Assembly (NCBI GenBank): GCA_032622095.1
Contig: CP136068.1
Coordinates: 10,151,729-10,215,728 of the forward strand
Source of the DNA: Siphonodentalium dalli
Lineage: Eukaryota; Mollusca; Scaphopoda; Gadilida; Siphonodentaliidae
DNA: 64,000 nucleotides
Direction of reading: 5' to 3'
The notes beneath the pieces are model-generated. The model made no database searches. It saw only the letters and a program-made list of their open reading frames with translations, and had not been told where the DNA came from. Of the stretch, positions 25,801-36,171 are shown in pieces. A program made the translations under genes and the position numbers. Each line of letters opens with the position of its first letter. The stretch's first letter is position 1.

Positions 25801-28800
25801 AAAGAATTGAGTATGTCGTGAAACACTATGAGTTCGGCTAAGGGTGACTTCCAAATGATAAAACAGTCATCAATGTACCGTTTCCACGCACTTCTGATGT
25901 AAGGGCTTTCATTGTTTGGGATTTTGTCTGACATAATTCCATGAAGTTTTTCTGCTAGATATCACATGGTTAAATGAGCATATGTAGGGGCAACTTTGGT
26001 TCCCATTCCGGTTCCTATGGCTTGTTTGCAATAGCGTCCATCGAAGAACAAAATATCGCACGCTAGAACAATTTGCAGTCCTTCAATGATGAAGCATTTC
26101 GGAAACCGTTTATCGAGGGTTTCGCTGCAGTTAGTCGTCCAATACTCTACTTAGTCTAGTCCTAGCTCATGCTGTATACTATCGTATAAGACGTGACATC
26201 GAAGCTGACTAGTACTGATTCTGCGTCCACAATTCTTGAAAGGTTTCGGACAAATTCAATATCGTCCTTCAAGTAACTTGGGATATTAGATAGGATCGGT
26301 TTCAGAATAAGATCTAGACTGCTACTTAAATGATGGATCGGACATATAGGTCCGGCAACTATAGGACGCAGCTTGAGATCACTAGGTTTGAGTATTTCGA
26401 TTATCTCCGAATTTTGTCGTTTAATCGTTAAATCGTGATTCGAATCACGTAAGATAGTCCTTCTCTTTGCCTGTTCAACAGTTAGAATGGCGTTTGACGA
26501 GTTTTCGTATATTATTCAGAATAACTTTGTTCTTATCGTCTTCTACTTCCACGTATGACGAATTGTTTAAAAGTAAATTTTCTGTCATTGACTTGTAATG
26601 ATCAGTGTCCATGACAACAACGGCTTCTCCTTTGTTTGCTTCCTTGATAATTACTGACTTATCATTTTGAAGTCGAGTTAAAGCGTCTTGTTCCGACTCG
26701 GTAATATGTTGTAACTGATTTTGGCTGATGATGACGTATTTAAAGCGATTCTGGACAAAGTGTATATATATATATATTCTTCCAGATGATTATCCCTTCC
26801 TTTACGTGGTGTGAATGATGATTTATGTCTTTTCACGGAACCGTTGTCAGGAGAATCTTTATCCATATAGTATTCTTTAAGACGTAGTTTACGACATAAG
26901 CCATCGATGTCTGAACGAAACTCATCACAATTTTTAGATGGTAGCGGTTTAAATTTAATTCCGCGTTCAAGAATATGTATTTCGTCCTCATCAACTTTCC
27001 GTTGTGATTTTCGTCTCTGCTTTGTTTTGTCTGGTCATTCCCTAAAACATGAACACATTTTTCGGATTTGCCAGACATCTTCGGGTTTTATTTGTCAACT
27101 CCTGCCTATTGTGTGGGTAGCTACCCCTATTTCTGTTAGGTGCAATTTTCTTTTTTCGATGGACACTATTATAAACAAACCATAGGAACAGCAATGGGCA
27201 CAAAAGTTGGCGTGACTAGCCGATGGATTGACCCGGCTCAACACAACCACCCGTCTTGACGAGATGTTGGAACGAAGATGGACATGAGCTAAGTCATCTG
27301 CAGGTCGATGCTTCACGTGATACGACCGCCCTAGTACCTCCAGGACTACTACACCACACCTCACGAAAACAGGGTGCCACATTAGGGGATTTTAACCCTT
27401 GCAATGGGGCGGTAGGCCTATTCTACCCGGGTCACACGCTAAGCCGTTTCCGGTGCTATGCGGTGATTCCGACACAACACCTCGCGGGATGCATTCCATG
27501 GCAAATAGGGTGGCACGTTATGGGATTCTTACTCATATCATTATCATGTTGTTTTACATCATAAAGTAAATGAGAGTATTTTGCACTCATCCATGGTACA
27601 TATTCCTCAACTTCCCGAGACATTCTGTCTGTGAACCATAGCAATGGGTCATTACTAATGACCCTTGTCAGTGCATCCATATGTCCTGTCAATTCTTTAT
27701 AAACTTCGCACATATGTCAAACAGCATGAGAACCTGCTATTTTGAGTCTTGTTGGACTCATTTTGGCAGAGTTATTGCCAATTTTGGACATATAATCGTA
27801 CATCCTGGGACACATCTCTTGTCGTTATGCCTTTTCTACCCAGTGCTTTTGTTTACTATAGATTACTTAATATATGTGTTGGTGCACCGATCACTGAAAT
27901 TAAGAACTTTTAGATAAAAGCTGCCCTCATGAACGCTATCATGGATTAAACACAATTATCAAATCATATTTTAGCGGATTTTGGATATAAATGATAAATT
28001 CCTCTTAAAAATGAATTGAAAGCCAACTTAGTCCTAATTTGTTCTAGGTTGACCCTATGATTTGAGTTTAGCTATCTGACTATAATTCATTAGAGACCAC
28101 ATGTCAATATATTACACATGTGTTGCGCTGATTCAAAACAGTCAGCACATTGCAAAATCACTGCGATCAAGGAGAAACATGACAGAATAATGACACTATT
28201 TTACGTTCAATATAAGCACGCAATGGTGGATTTCATACGAAGCACAGTGTCATATAAATTATGATCCTTGTGTAGGAACATTGTGCTTCAAACACGATTA
28301 TATTTCAAGGCGATTTTTGCCTGTTAGACCGGTGAGTATTTCTGAAGAGTACAATATGTGGAACTATTGATTCATATATATTTCGAGAGTTAATATAAAT
28401 ATAAGTTAAACTATGTTTATAAACCCCACAATTTGACAATATGAAGTGAGCTGACATGATGTTCACAACAATTGGTTATACGGAGACCTCATTGGAGCTC
28501 AACTGGACTTCGTCGCGCAGAAAGTAGACTGTTGCTACGGACATTCATGCACATGCTCGAATCAGTTTAAAGAATCGTAAGACAAATAGTTGTATGTACG
28601 ATTCAGAACGCGCATTCTTCACAAAGGATGTTGACACATTGTACGAATAACAGCTTCTCATCGCATACGAGTTGAAATGATGTGCTGACACATCCACATT
28701 GCCGATATGAAAACAAGGCAATAATAGTTATATAACAATGCACTTTTTTTTATATTTCACCCAAGGACGAAGCATCGGTCCGCTTGAACACAACAACCAG

Positions 28801-30442
28801 GGACTTCATTGCAGATAACTACGGAAGCACTCTGATCCACAGTCTCGGTTATCGACAGTTGATAGGTTTCGTCGCACAGAAAGGAGGTGAGTCTTGACAA
28901 TTCTTTTTGGCCATTAGTTTTGGCAAACTTTTGGACACACTGACTAAATCGAGATAACGGAAGCTAAAGCGAAAACGCACACACATAACATACATTTAGA
29001 GATGGACAAAAGTGATAATGGCAATACGCATGGATGGGAACTAGGTAGGTAATCCAGAGTACATGGATAGGTTTTCCATATAGTGTCTGTGTAGTTAGTA
29101 CATCAGATTAACCGGATATGTACTCTCGATTATATGCACATGTACTCCAGACTACACGTACATTACCCGGACATACATTCTGCGATGTACCACGCAAACA
29201 CCGGATAACTATAGTACACACATGTATGTAAATGTATGTACATCGGTTATAAGAGTGTATATTGCATATAACCTGTTTACAGTATTCTTTATTCGAGTGG
29301 TGATCATATCATTTTGGGGTTGCGATTTTGGCTATTGGATTGCCAGTGTTTTATGTAGGGACATATACCCCATATAGTACCTGGATATTTGGTACCTCAG
29401 ATACCCAGACAGTTACTCCGGAGTACCAACAATTTACTACTCCACACGGGACAGGTATATAACCTATTTAGATAATCCTGGGAATCCGGTTCTAAGAGTG
29501 TATATGTATGTGCATTTAATTGTCGATGGTAAATAATTAAAAACAAATTGTAAGTGAATAAATCTGAATGGCGACAATTTTCTACGCTTATCATGGCTGT
29601 ATGGTAACATCTTGTTCGTGTTTGCGTATATGTGTACATAACACTCCCGGTCATACAGAAAAATGGTTAATAACAATACTAATCACCAATGGTGCTTATA
29701 CCGTAGGCAGGTGAATGACGTCGTATGTTTTTTCTATATCCTATTCTATACAAACAAACCTAACACAAAGGGAGTTTAATGTATTTAATATAGGATCCAG
29801 TTTGGTACAGCCATAGTGAATAAAATATTGACCCCGATATTACCGCATTGCTGATGCTATTAACCATGACCAATCCTACCATGACCGACATTCGTTCATG
29901 TTTTGTTTTAAAGTCAACATCATCACCACCACAGAATGTATATTTCTGGCACGGCTTCATGCTGCATTGATGATGTATTTGCGAATGTCGTTCAGTGACC
30001 AACTTCGAATGTTGATTAAACAGTAAACAAATTATTAATTGAAATATTGTTTGTGTATAGTTAGCACGGTGCATGGCGTTCACGAAAAGCTGGACTGGGT
30101 GTAGGATGGCCATGTGAAGAAATTAATTCGGAGTACAGTAGTCGCACGGAATCCGGTTGGAGTTGGGAAATGAAATGTCCAATGTGTGAAACAAAAGTGG
30201 CCACGTTTTTGCCATTATACCAGGTCCCTTATATAACTGTCATTTTCATATTTTACATGATGCGCTCCAGTCCAACCATATGTATGTAATGTGATTGTGT
30301 CCACCGATATCTTCATATTCCAGGCTCTATGCTGTGCGAAAACAAAGCTCCAACTTGGTCAACCAGGATAACACTCACAGTCGACCTCATGGTGGAGAAC
30401 AATGTAGTCACATCGAAGGGATGCACGGCCGTCGTCACATGA
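19578..30442 (+). CDS. Split host gene with ILEI/PANDER-like domain (3' part)
   Basis: Four putative exons on the + strand join in phase: 19578-19634, 22617-22727, 28766-28886 and 30324-30442 (TGA at 30440-30442). Their products follow the order of the ILEI domain found in FAM3/PANDER proteins, CEMIP, TMEM2 and POMGNT1. First comes [13 protein letters not shown] (compare GRGLN in FAM3), then GSFDT and [18 protein letters not shown] motif follows, then [24 protein letters not shown], which matches the family's GS..LGFRDSWVFVGAKG block. ILEI domains are usually extracellular carbohydrate- or receptor-binding modules. The 5' exons are not identified and presumably lie upstream or outside the window. 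Introns are 3.0, 6.0 and 1.4 kb and carry transposons. The identification is by motif, and the exact exon borders are my inference. Confidence 0.65.
20578..20727 (+). repeat. 30-bp tandem repeat, 5 copies
   Basis: Units of about 29-31 bp with the consensus words gcaggacccgcaagcacc and agcaaatta. The fourth and fifth copies are more diverged. It lies in intron a-b of the ILEI gene. Confidence 0.85.
21440..21530. repeat. Small hairpin
   Basis: gtggtttaaccac and gtggttaaaaccac flank ctcg/cgag words, with ccacgagtg on both outer sides. It is a short imperfect palindrome inside the intron. Confidence 0.35.
22617..22727 (+). CDS. ILEI gene, exon b
   Basis: A 111-nt exon after the acceptor tttccttaatttcag. 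The frame starting at its first base is the only open one. It encodes 37 residues with GSFDT, a short helix-like [10 protein letters not shown] and the strand GTYLVVIS. The donor tct/gtagtc at 22728 is weak but leaves phase 0, as the next exon requires, and joins GTYLVVIS to DEAS as in the ILEI family. Reading past this donor runs into a (TA)n tract. Confidence 0.55.
22749..22858. repeat. (TA)n microsatellite
   Basis: An almost uninterrupted TA dinucleotide run, broken once by gtatgta and once by a single c. It abuts the 3' end of a Helitron-like element. Confidence 0.95.
22866..24685 (-). mobile_element. Helitron-like non-autonomous element
   Basis: In - strand orientation the 5' end is a TA-rich tract followed by tctgtctgtctgtgttctat near 24635-24655. 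The 3' end near 22866-22895 carries the hairpin-forming ggcgaagcc word and aaccc. The body contains diverged internal iterations of gtgcccctctcccc-type segments. The same family recurs at 52704-53905, where a CTAG end is preserved. No helicase or Rep ORF. It sits in the intron between ILEI exons b and c. Confidence 0.5.
24866..25078 (-). pseudogene. Penelope GIY-YIG endonuclease remnant
   Basis: The - strand frame contains [20 protein letters not shown], then [10 protein letters not shown] and ETMFIK. This is the characteristic C-terminal half of the GIY-YIG domain in Penelope-like elements (YIGQTGNTL..R...HRQQI..P..R...LSEHL). The GIY-YIG core just upstream is degraded. It follows the RT remnant in the expected order. 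Confidence 0.75.
25361..26900 (-). pseudogene. Penelope-like reverse transcriptase, broken
   Basis: Segments of RT fall in different frames of the - strand. The catalytic YIDD is intact at 25866-25877 and is preceded by [12 protein letters not shown] and followed by an LSLLDVLI block. The longest open piece (25361-25699) holds the post-RT region with [17 protein letters not shown] and LIPFVTTHN. Stop codons and shifts, for example around 25960 and 26150, rule out a functional enzyme. Confidence 0.8.
27152..27208 (+). pseudogene. Short Penelope RT fragment, opposite strand
   Basis: The + strand reads [18 protein letters not shown], the same RT block as in the neighbouring - strand Penelope element but clearly a different copy. 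Only about 57 bases are recognisable. It lies about 70 bp beyond the N-terminal end of the - strand element, in head-to-head arrangement. Confidence 0.65.
27210..28435. other. Intronic stretch without recognised gene
   Basis: An 85-codon open frame on the - strand (27456-27713) and a 102-codon one on the + strand (27256-27564) overlap. Neither shows a domain I recognise. The local GC content is higher than its surroundings from 27200 to 27520, suggesting an unidentified inserted sequence. Confidence 0.35.
28440..28530 (+). pseudogene. Relic duplicate of ILEI exon c
   Basis: About 300 bp before exon c, the sequence tgatgttcacaacaattggt and the words ttcgtcgcgcagaaag parallel the exon's tgatccacagtctcggttat and ttcgtcgcacagaaag. 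The frame is broken by indels and ends in a stop (aaagtag). I read it as a decayed tandem exon duplication. Confidence 0.45.
28766..28886 (+). CDS. ILEI gene, exon c
   Basis: A 121-nt exon between an acceptor (tatttcacccaag) and a strong donor (gag/gtgagt). It encodes DEASVRLN, then the ILEI signature [19 protein letters not shown] and VAQKG. It ends in phase 1, and the leftover G combines with GC of the terminal exon. Confidence 0.7.
28900..30300. other. Intron of the ILEI gene
   Basis: No repeat structure or second gene recognised between exon c and the terminal exon. Confidence 0.4.
30324..30442 (+). CDS. ILEI gene, terminal exon
   Basis: It starts after the acceptor cttcatattccag. In the phase supplied by the preceding exon it reads 39 further residues with [14 protein letters not shown] and [11 protein letters not shown], then TGA. 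Third positions are rich in C and G, as expected for coding sequence. An AATAAA at about 30643-30648, 200 bp downstream, could serve for polyadenylation. A second frame through the same exon is open to 30549, but it does not match the incoming phase. Confidence 0.6.
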
Positions 30443-30651
30443 CAAGGGAGCTTGTCAAACAGATCGACGTCTCATGTCTTCTTAGATGTCGCATAGAAAC
30501 ACAGTTGATATGCCATGACAAGAGCATTCTATTTATAGATTTCCCATGACGGTCGTCGTGTATTATGTTCAGGGTTAAGCACATGATACTTGACAGCCTT
30601 TTAATAACGAACCAAAGTCATTCCATTCAGTTTAGACTATTTAATAAATAG

Positions 30652-30780
30652 AGCATGGCTTGGAGTGAAATACGCCGATATAGTGCATAGTGAGGTTGTG
30701 TAGTTCACGACGCGAAGCGGAGTGAACTACACAACCGCATTATGCACTATATCGGCGTATTTCACGACAAGTCATGCTCT
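30652..30780. repeat. 129-bp near-perfect hairpin
   Basis: Arms of about 58 bp pair from agagcatg to catgctct, including tgaaatacgccgatatagtg and gttgtgtagttcac, around a small loop (gacgcgaagcg). It lies directly downstream of the AATAAA that follows the ILEI terminal exon. Confidence 0.7.
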
Positions 30781-30799
30781 AATTATTATATTATAACGA

Positions 30800-31780
30800 A
30801 CAAATGCAGAAATTACAAACCTCATTATAATTTACTGAATGTAAGTCTCTCTAAACCTCATTATAATTTACCTTTGTAATTTTTATTTAGCAGTAGGAAA
30901 CTACTATTTTCAACTTTTACTAAGTTCAGACAATTGATGTTCGCCTTACTGAAGCTTTAATTTGGATCAGCGGCGAAATAACAAGTAGTTTCAGAACAAA
31001 GTTTGATGTAGTGTCCGTTACTATTTTTAGTAGTCAAAACTACATATGCATAGTGCACGATGGGAGAGACTTGAAGGCGTAGTATACAACTACGACTAAT
31101 AGAGTCGAGTAGCCAACCAATCGGAAAGCTTGATTTCAATAACAAAGTCACGTGAGATACAATATTATTATCTAGTACGACGCTAGTATTTGGTACTTTG
31201 GCGACCACGTTTCTCGCACAGTAGAGGCCAACCTAAATCGATGTGAGTTATTTTAGTACATGCAGTAGATATTTCGAATTATTCAGATTACTCCCACAAT
31301 ACAACACAAACCGTGACATCCAATAGTATTTGTCTTATATTCAAAGATACATTTCTGAAATGGACGTTCTTTATTGGTTTCATTTTGGGGCTGTTGGCGT
31401 GAATATTTCATATGTAGGTTGATTGTTTATAAAAGTCTTTTGTTTTCGGTACCATACATATATTCGTGAGTCAATATATCTACATTTACGTCACGCCTAA
31501 AATAACTCTCATGGGACACATTACAACCAAAGAGCGACAGTTAGCTCAACATAACATAACCCACTTATGTCGACATCGTCACGACTCTGTATTATTAATA
31601 TATTGTGCTCTGGGCATAGTGTTTAAATATATGTCATGGGCTTAAACGACATATCATTTGGCATGTCATTATCATTTTGTTCTGTTTGCAAGCTATAGAT
31701 ATCTTACCTAGTCGCGCTAATTTTACACAGCATTAAATCCAAATTGGAGTGACCTCAAGAATAACACAAAAAATAGTCTG
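30800..31780. other. Gene-free stretch
   Basis: A short duplicated phrase (aaacctcattataatttac) occurs at about 30819 and 30855. Otherwise I see no gene or ordered structure. Confidence 0.4.
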
Positions 31781-31799
31781 GATAATAAGCACTACTTAT

Positions 31800-31985
31800 T
31801 CAATTGTCAACATGGGATATGTGTGTAACTGAAATCAATACACACGTGACATCTTGGTAAGTGATATATCCAAGTTTCTTAAAGTTATCAAAGCCTTTCC
31901 ACCGGTCTCACTAAGGGCGGTAAATATTCACCTTTAACATTTTGGCTGCTATACGTCAGTACGGACGTAAAATGCCACGCTGTTT
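31800..31985 (+). repeat. Diverged direct duplicate, copy 1
   Basis: Contains ggatatgtgtgtaactgaaa, gatatatccaag and ggctgctatacgtcagtac in the same order as 33235-33560. The two copies flank the TIR element at 32072-32863 and have diverged by substitutions and indels. Confidence 0.5.
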
Positions 31986-32071
31986 GCTACTAGCAATCGG
32001 CCAATATTCATAACTTGAACTCAGATATTGGCGCTTCTGAACATCTGTGCCACGATGTTTAAAACATTGTT

Positions 32072-32863
32072 GCCCGATTCGTCATCTCCGGTTTAAACCT
32101 CCGAGTTTAAATTTGTTTAAACCCCAATTGGTGGTCCAGCCAAACCGGGTCTAAGTGGGCGTTTTTGCCGTTTAGTGACCAGCTGGTTGACAACTCCAGT
32201 CGGTGATATGAGCATACAGTCAAACTACCCTGTTACCAGGCGGAACAAAGTGCAGGCTAATGTAATGCTTACTGATACGTCCTCAATTATCGCGTGCGAA
32301 TGCATCAACTGTAACATGATAACACCAGTCGGCAGCCGCCACGTAGTCACGCCCTCACTCGAGATAATTTACAGCTCCATCCTTTGATTGATTGTTTTAC
32401 AATTCTAAACCGAGATGAAGAAAAGACGGATTCGTCATCTCCAGCTTAGCCTCGGTAAAGCTGATTTAGCTGGACCACCAAATTAGATGGTTTAGCTGGG
32501 GGTTTAAGCTTATAAAACGCAAACAAAATATCGAAATTGACAAAAACTTATCCCCACACGCTTTATAGATGTGAGTGCGTCTCGCTTATAAATTTCCAAT
32601 CAACATAATGGTCGCTATCATAATTGATTTTCGCAATCAATAAAACAAGGCTGTCCGCATTAGGAAAGTACGATTAATTATCTCGACGATACAGACACTA
32701 CTGCTAAACCACTGGTCTGACTGGAACAGGTTTAAACCAGAGATGACGAATGCGTCACTTAGACCTGCGACCGCGGGTTTAAACACGGATTTTGCTGACT
32801 CATAGCGGTTTAAACCTAGAGGTTTACGTAGACCAGGTTTAAACCTAAGATGACGAATCGGGC
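32072..32863. mobile_element. 792-bp TIR element, copy 1
   Basis: Ends are inverted copies of gcccgattcgtcatct. The word attcgtcatct or its complement occurs four times in the element (near 32076, 32430, 32740 and 32848), with gtttaaacc boxes around it. This gives a nested subterminal repeat pattern. There is no transposase ORF. The whole element is the reverse complement of the element at 40323-42192, apart from a large insert in the latter. The family is unknown, possibly a Harbinger-like non-autonomous element. Confidence 0.75.
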
Positions 32864-33023
32864 CATTATGTATTTCCTCAATGTTGAATGATAATAGCAT
32901 TTCAACTGAGTCAGTTTTATGGTTTTCGTGATATTGCTGCTATATTGTTACACTTGAGGCCCATTCCGTCAACAGTCCAGCACTCGAAGCCATAAAGTCA
33001 TTAGCAGTGAAGATGTTAACATT

Positions 33024-33105
33024 ATTTAAAAGTTGTAAGGAACACAACGAGTGGGTAAAGTTAAATCCCGAGGGGGTGTACGGGTAAGCCTATCAGGTCC
33101 CGGAC
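33024..33105 (+). repeat. Dispersed repeat fragment
   Basis: aaaagttgtaaggaacacaa, gggtaaagttaaatccc and gggggtg match, with divergence, 39615-39705 in the same orientation. Confidence 0.4.
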
Positions 33106-33234
33106 TAATTTATAAACAACACGCCGCGCGCTCTCGTGGTTCTATAAATGGACTGAAAACACTGACTAGGACAAAACAAATATGTTTGTTCTAGATAATT
33201 AGCACTAGTGTTATTAATGTACCAACATAAACAA

Positions 33235-33560
33235 GGGGATATCTGTGTAACTGAAATCATTTTGTTAAGTAATATATCCCAAGTTGTAATGTTTAAAAAC
33301 ACAACCTGCTTTAGGAAAGCGATGGGTATTGTTGATCGGTGAACAATGGCATGCTTAGGAATGCACATTGGTGTACGACATCGATGGCATGTTTATTAAT
33401 GTACACTGAAGTATGGTGAGAAATGACATGCCTATACATGTACCATGTTGTACGGTAATCGATGACGTGCATATGAATGGACACTTATGTACGGTTAACC
33501 GTTGTATCATGTTATTTAATTGGCTGCTATACGTCAGCACTGATTACGGACGAAAAATGT
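33235..33560 (+). repeat. Diverged direct duplicate, copy 2
   Basis: Carries the same ordered words as 31800-31985 (ggatatctgtgtaactgaaa, atatatcccaag, ggctgctatacgtcagcac), interrupted by a minisatellite. Confidence 0.5.
33325..33500 (+). repeat. 39-bp minisatellite, about 4 copies
   Basis: Units start with gtacg/gtatgg and contain atcgatgrcatg and an atgtacac-type word, at about 33372, 33410, 33449 and 33488, with a diverged unit before them. It appears only in duplicate copy 2 and not in copy 1, so it grew after the duplication. Confidence 0.55.
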
Positions 33561-34066
33561 CACACCATTACAGCTTTCATGAACTGTCGTTTAAAAAATA
33601 TGAAGGGATACATGATACAAATGAAAGACTGGACAGGTAACATGCTGATCCCATATATTAAATGGGGTCCAGGCAGTCCCGGTTTGTTTACAGAAAATTG
33701 CATGAGAATGCGGGTCTCACCACCATCTGACATGCATAACAACGACTGCGACAAAACCAAGCTCCTGTTCGTGTGCGAGTTGACGGAGTTGTAAACAACG
33801 ATATACATATTCCACTCGAACATGAATATAAGTTTCCACGGTCGGAATTGTAAAAGACATAACTGACATAATGTAGTTTGGAACTGTAAGACGTGAACCA
33901 TAAGCTTAAACAAAATTGTGCTCTCGTATACTCATGCATGCCAGAGATGTGATTGCGGTGGCGGACATGCAGCAGCTGTCCACGTGCGGGATAGCTTGCA
34001 GCCAGGTGATCGTGGAACAGGCAATCCGTCATTGAGAAGCTATCTAACCATGCGCAATATATATAC

Positions 34067-35587
34067 TATGGAATCCTATTACGGCCACTTGCTAATGGCG
34101 CTTTCGGCGAACTTTTTGTCGCTTTCGGCGCGATCGGCGCATCGCGACGAAAGCGACAAAATATGCGCCATTAGCGTTGGTTCGGCGCGCGCCGAAAGCG
34201 CCGAAAGCGCCGAAAGCGCCGAAAGCGCCGAAAGCGTCAAAACATGCGCCATTACGGCGCACTTTTTGTCGCTTTCGGCGCTTTCGGCGCACTGCGCCGA
34301 AAGCGACAAAATATGCGCCATTAGTGCAATCGGCGCGGTGCGCCATTAGTGCATTCGGCGCGGTGCGCCATTAGCGCGGTGCGCCGAAAGCGACAAAATA
34401 TGCGCCATTAGCGCATGTACAATTAAGTATGTGATCACCCCAGCAGGGGTGCCGGAAGAGGGGGCAGAGTGGGCAGCTGACCCAAGCTTCAGTTGAGGCC
34501 AGTCTAGATGCTAGGATTTGTGATTTTCTTGTACAGTTTTCAAAAAGATTTCTCACACTGCGTTGAACAACAATGGTCAGCCCGGTGTGTCCTGGTCTCT
34601 TGTCCATAGCCGTGTGCATTTGTCTGGATTTAGACCACTAGATGTTAGGATATTAGGCATGAGCACTAAGGTGCAAGGGGGGGGGGATGCAAATGGAATT
34701 ATGTCAAATTTGTGTTTTGTCTGATTCTGATTCAAGGAGGTGCAGTTGGAATTTCCCAAGGTGGACACCCCCAACGGAGACCCTCTAGCCACATCCATGG
34801 GACCGTCTGATCGGATTGAGTACCTTTAACTACCCACAAAGGAGGGACCAGGACCACACGGCCACAATAATTTTAAATCTGAATAATGACAAATTATAGC
34901 ATTTGGAGGTCTATCTACAGCAAAATTCAGCCCCTCCCTTTTAAAATTGATACATAGGCCTATACATTGTACATATGGCCATGCCCGATCTATGCAGGGG
35001 CGCCGGAAGCATCCAAGGGCAGGGGGGGGCAGAGCCTACAAAAAGGGCACTTTTCTGAGAAAAAAAGGGCATTTTCTCCGCAAACTCGGAAAAATAACCA
35101 TAAATTCATTGTGGCAAAAATCCCTATTTTAAAGGTCGGTTTTTATGGCCGTTTTGTGACAAAACATTTATATTCCTTGTGAAATTGTTGGTATTTGGAC
35201 AAAAAAAGTCACATTTTACTGTAAAAACATGAGATTAAACACACAAAAAGCATTTTCTTTCTCCAGAAAAAGGACAAGTCCTGCCCCCGCTCGCCCCCTT
35301 GGTCAAGGGCAGGGGGTCAGCTGCCCATCTGCCCCCTCTTCCGGCACCCCTGCTGGGGTGATCACATACTTAATTGTACATGCGCTAATGGCGCATATTT
35401 TGTCGCTTTCGGCGCACCGCGCTAATGGCGCACCGCGCCGAATGCACTAATGGCGCACCGCGCCGATTGCACTAATGGCGCATATTTTGTCGCTTTCGGC
35501 GCGCGCGTCGAAAGCGCCGATCGCGCCGAAAGCGACAAAAAGTGCGCCAAAAGCGCCATTAGCAAGTGGCCGTAATAGGATTCCATA
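34067..35587. mobile_element. 1.52-kb GC-rich foldback element
   Basis: Terminal inverted repeats begin with tatggaatcctattacggcc at 34067 and its complement at 35587. Each arm (about 34067-34485 and 35315-35587) is built of iterated cgctttcggcgc and gcgccattag words, and ends inward with caattaagtatgtgatcacc and ggtgccggaagagggggcag. The left arm has more iterations than the right. The central 830 bp has no ORF of note but repeats the ggggcgccggaag word near 35000. No transposase, so it is a foldback-type non-autonomous element. Confidence 0.8.
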
Positions 35588-35589
35588 AT

Positions 35590-36165
35590 ATACCGAGTAA
35601 TTGTCCACCTATAAGCCTTTGGCTTACTGTCAAATCCTTTTCGATAATGTTAAATTGTTTATGACTGTGCATTATGTCTTATGTGTGCTAGTTTTTAGAA
35701 TAAAATATTGTTTACACTAAATTTAAAAACTTGGCGCCACGCATAACGTTACTGATTGTCATATGTAGCAAACTCGACAATCGTTCTTCGATACAGCTAT
35801 AACTGGACATCAAGGGGAGTCAAGTGTATATATACTTAGGTGACATGTTTTGAATAGAACACAAATGTGTAAAATGTAAACCAAACTTATTTGTAGCTTA
35901 AACCTTTTGATGTACAAAAAAGAAACTAATATTGTGATATAGAACACTCATGCGTTTGTTGTTGATATTTGCTTTGTTAATAACACAAACCAAAACTCTC
36001 ACTGGTCAGTAGCTGAGCTTGTTCAATGCATGCATCAGTGTTCGGATGTAGCTTCATTTTTTAAAGATTAAGTTTTTTAACAATTTGCCAAGTCCATTTA
36101 TACTGAAATAATCATAAATAAACCGATTTCTTTGCAGAAAGAATTTCTACGATCTCGGACATACA
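35590..36165. other. Gene-free stretch
   Basis: AT-rich sequence with no recognised feature. Confidence 0.4.
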
Positions 36166-36171
36166 TATCTA

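Larger units (their letters stand above)
24860..27085 (-). mobile_element. Degenerate Penelope-like retroelement
   Basis: Read on the - strand, the motif order is that of a Penelope-like element. It starts with an N-terminal [13 protein letters not shown] block (about 26630). Next come RT blocks [11 protein letters not shown] and [14 protein letters not shown] (about 26050-25980) and RYIDD (25866-25877). A CTIVDD region follows (about 25600), then an IPFVTTHN block. Last are [13 protein letters not shown] (about 25290) and a GIY-YIG-type endonuclease end (25078-24866). Several frameshifts and stops interrupt it. Penelope elements combine RT with a GIY-YIG nuclease, and both are present here. 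It lies in an intron of the ILEI gene in the opposite orientation. Confidence 0.85.

Noticed and set aside
30295-30549. 84-codon frame through the ILEI terminal exon
   Set aside because: It is open longer than the chosen frame but does not match the phase of the preceding exon, and its product is less protein-like.
34079-34374. ORFs with Ser-Ala-Glu or Ala-Pro-Lys repeats
   Set aside because: They translate the cgaaagcgc iterations in the foldback arms.
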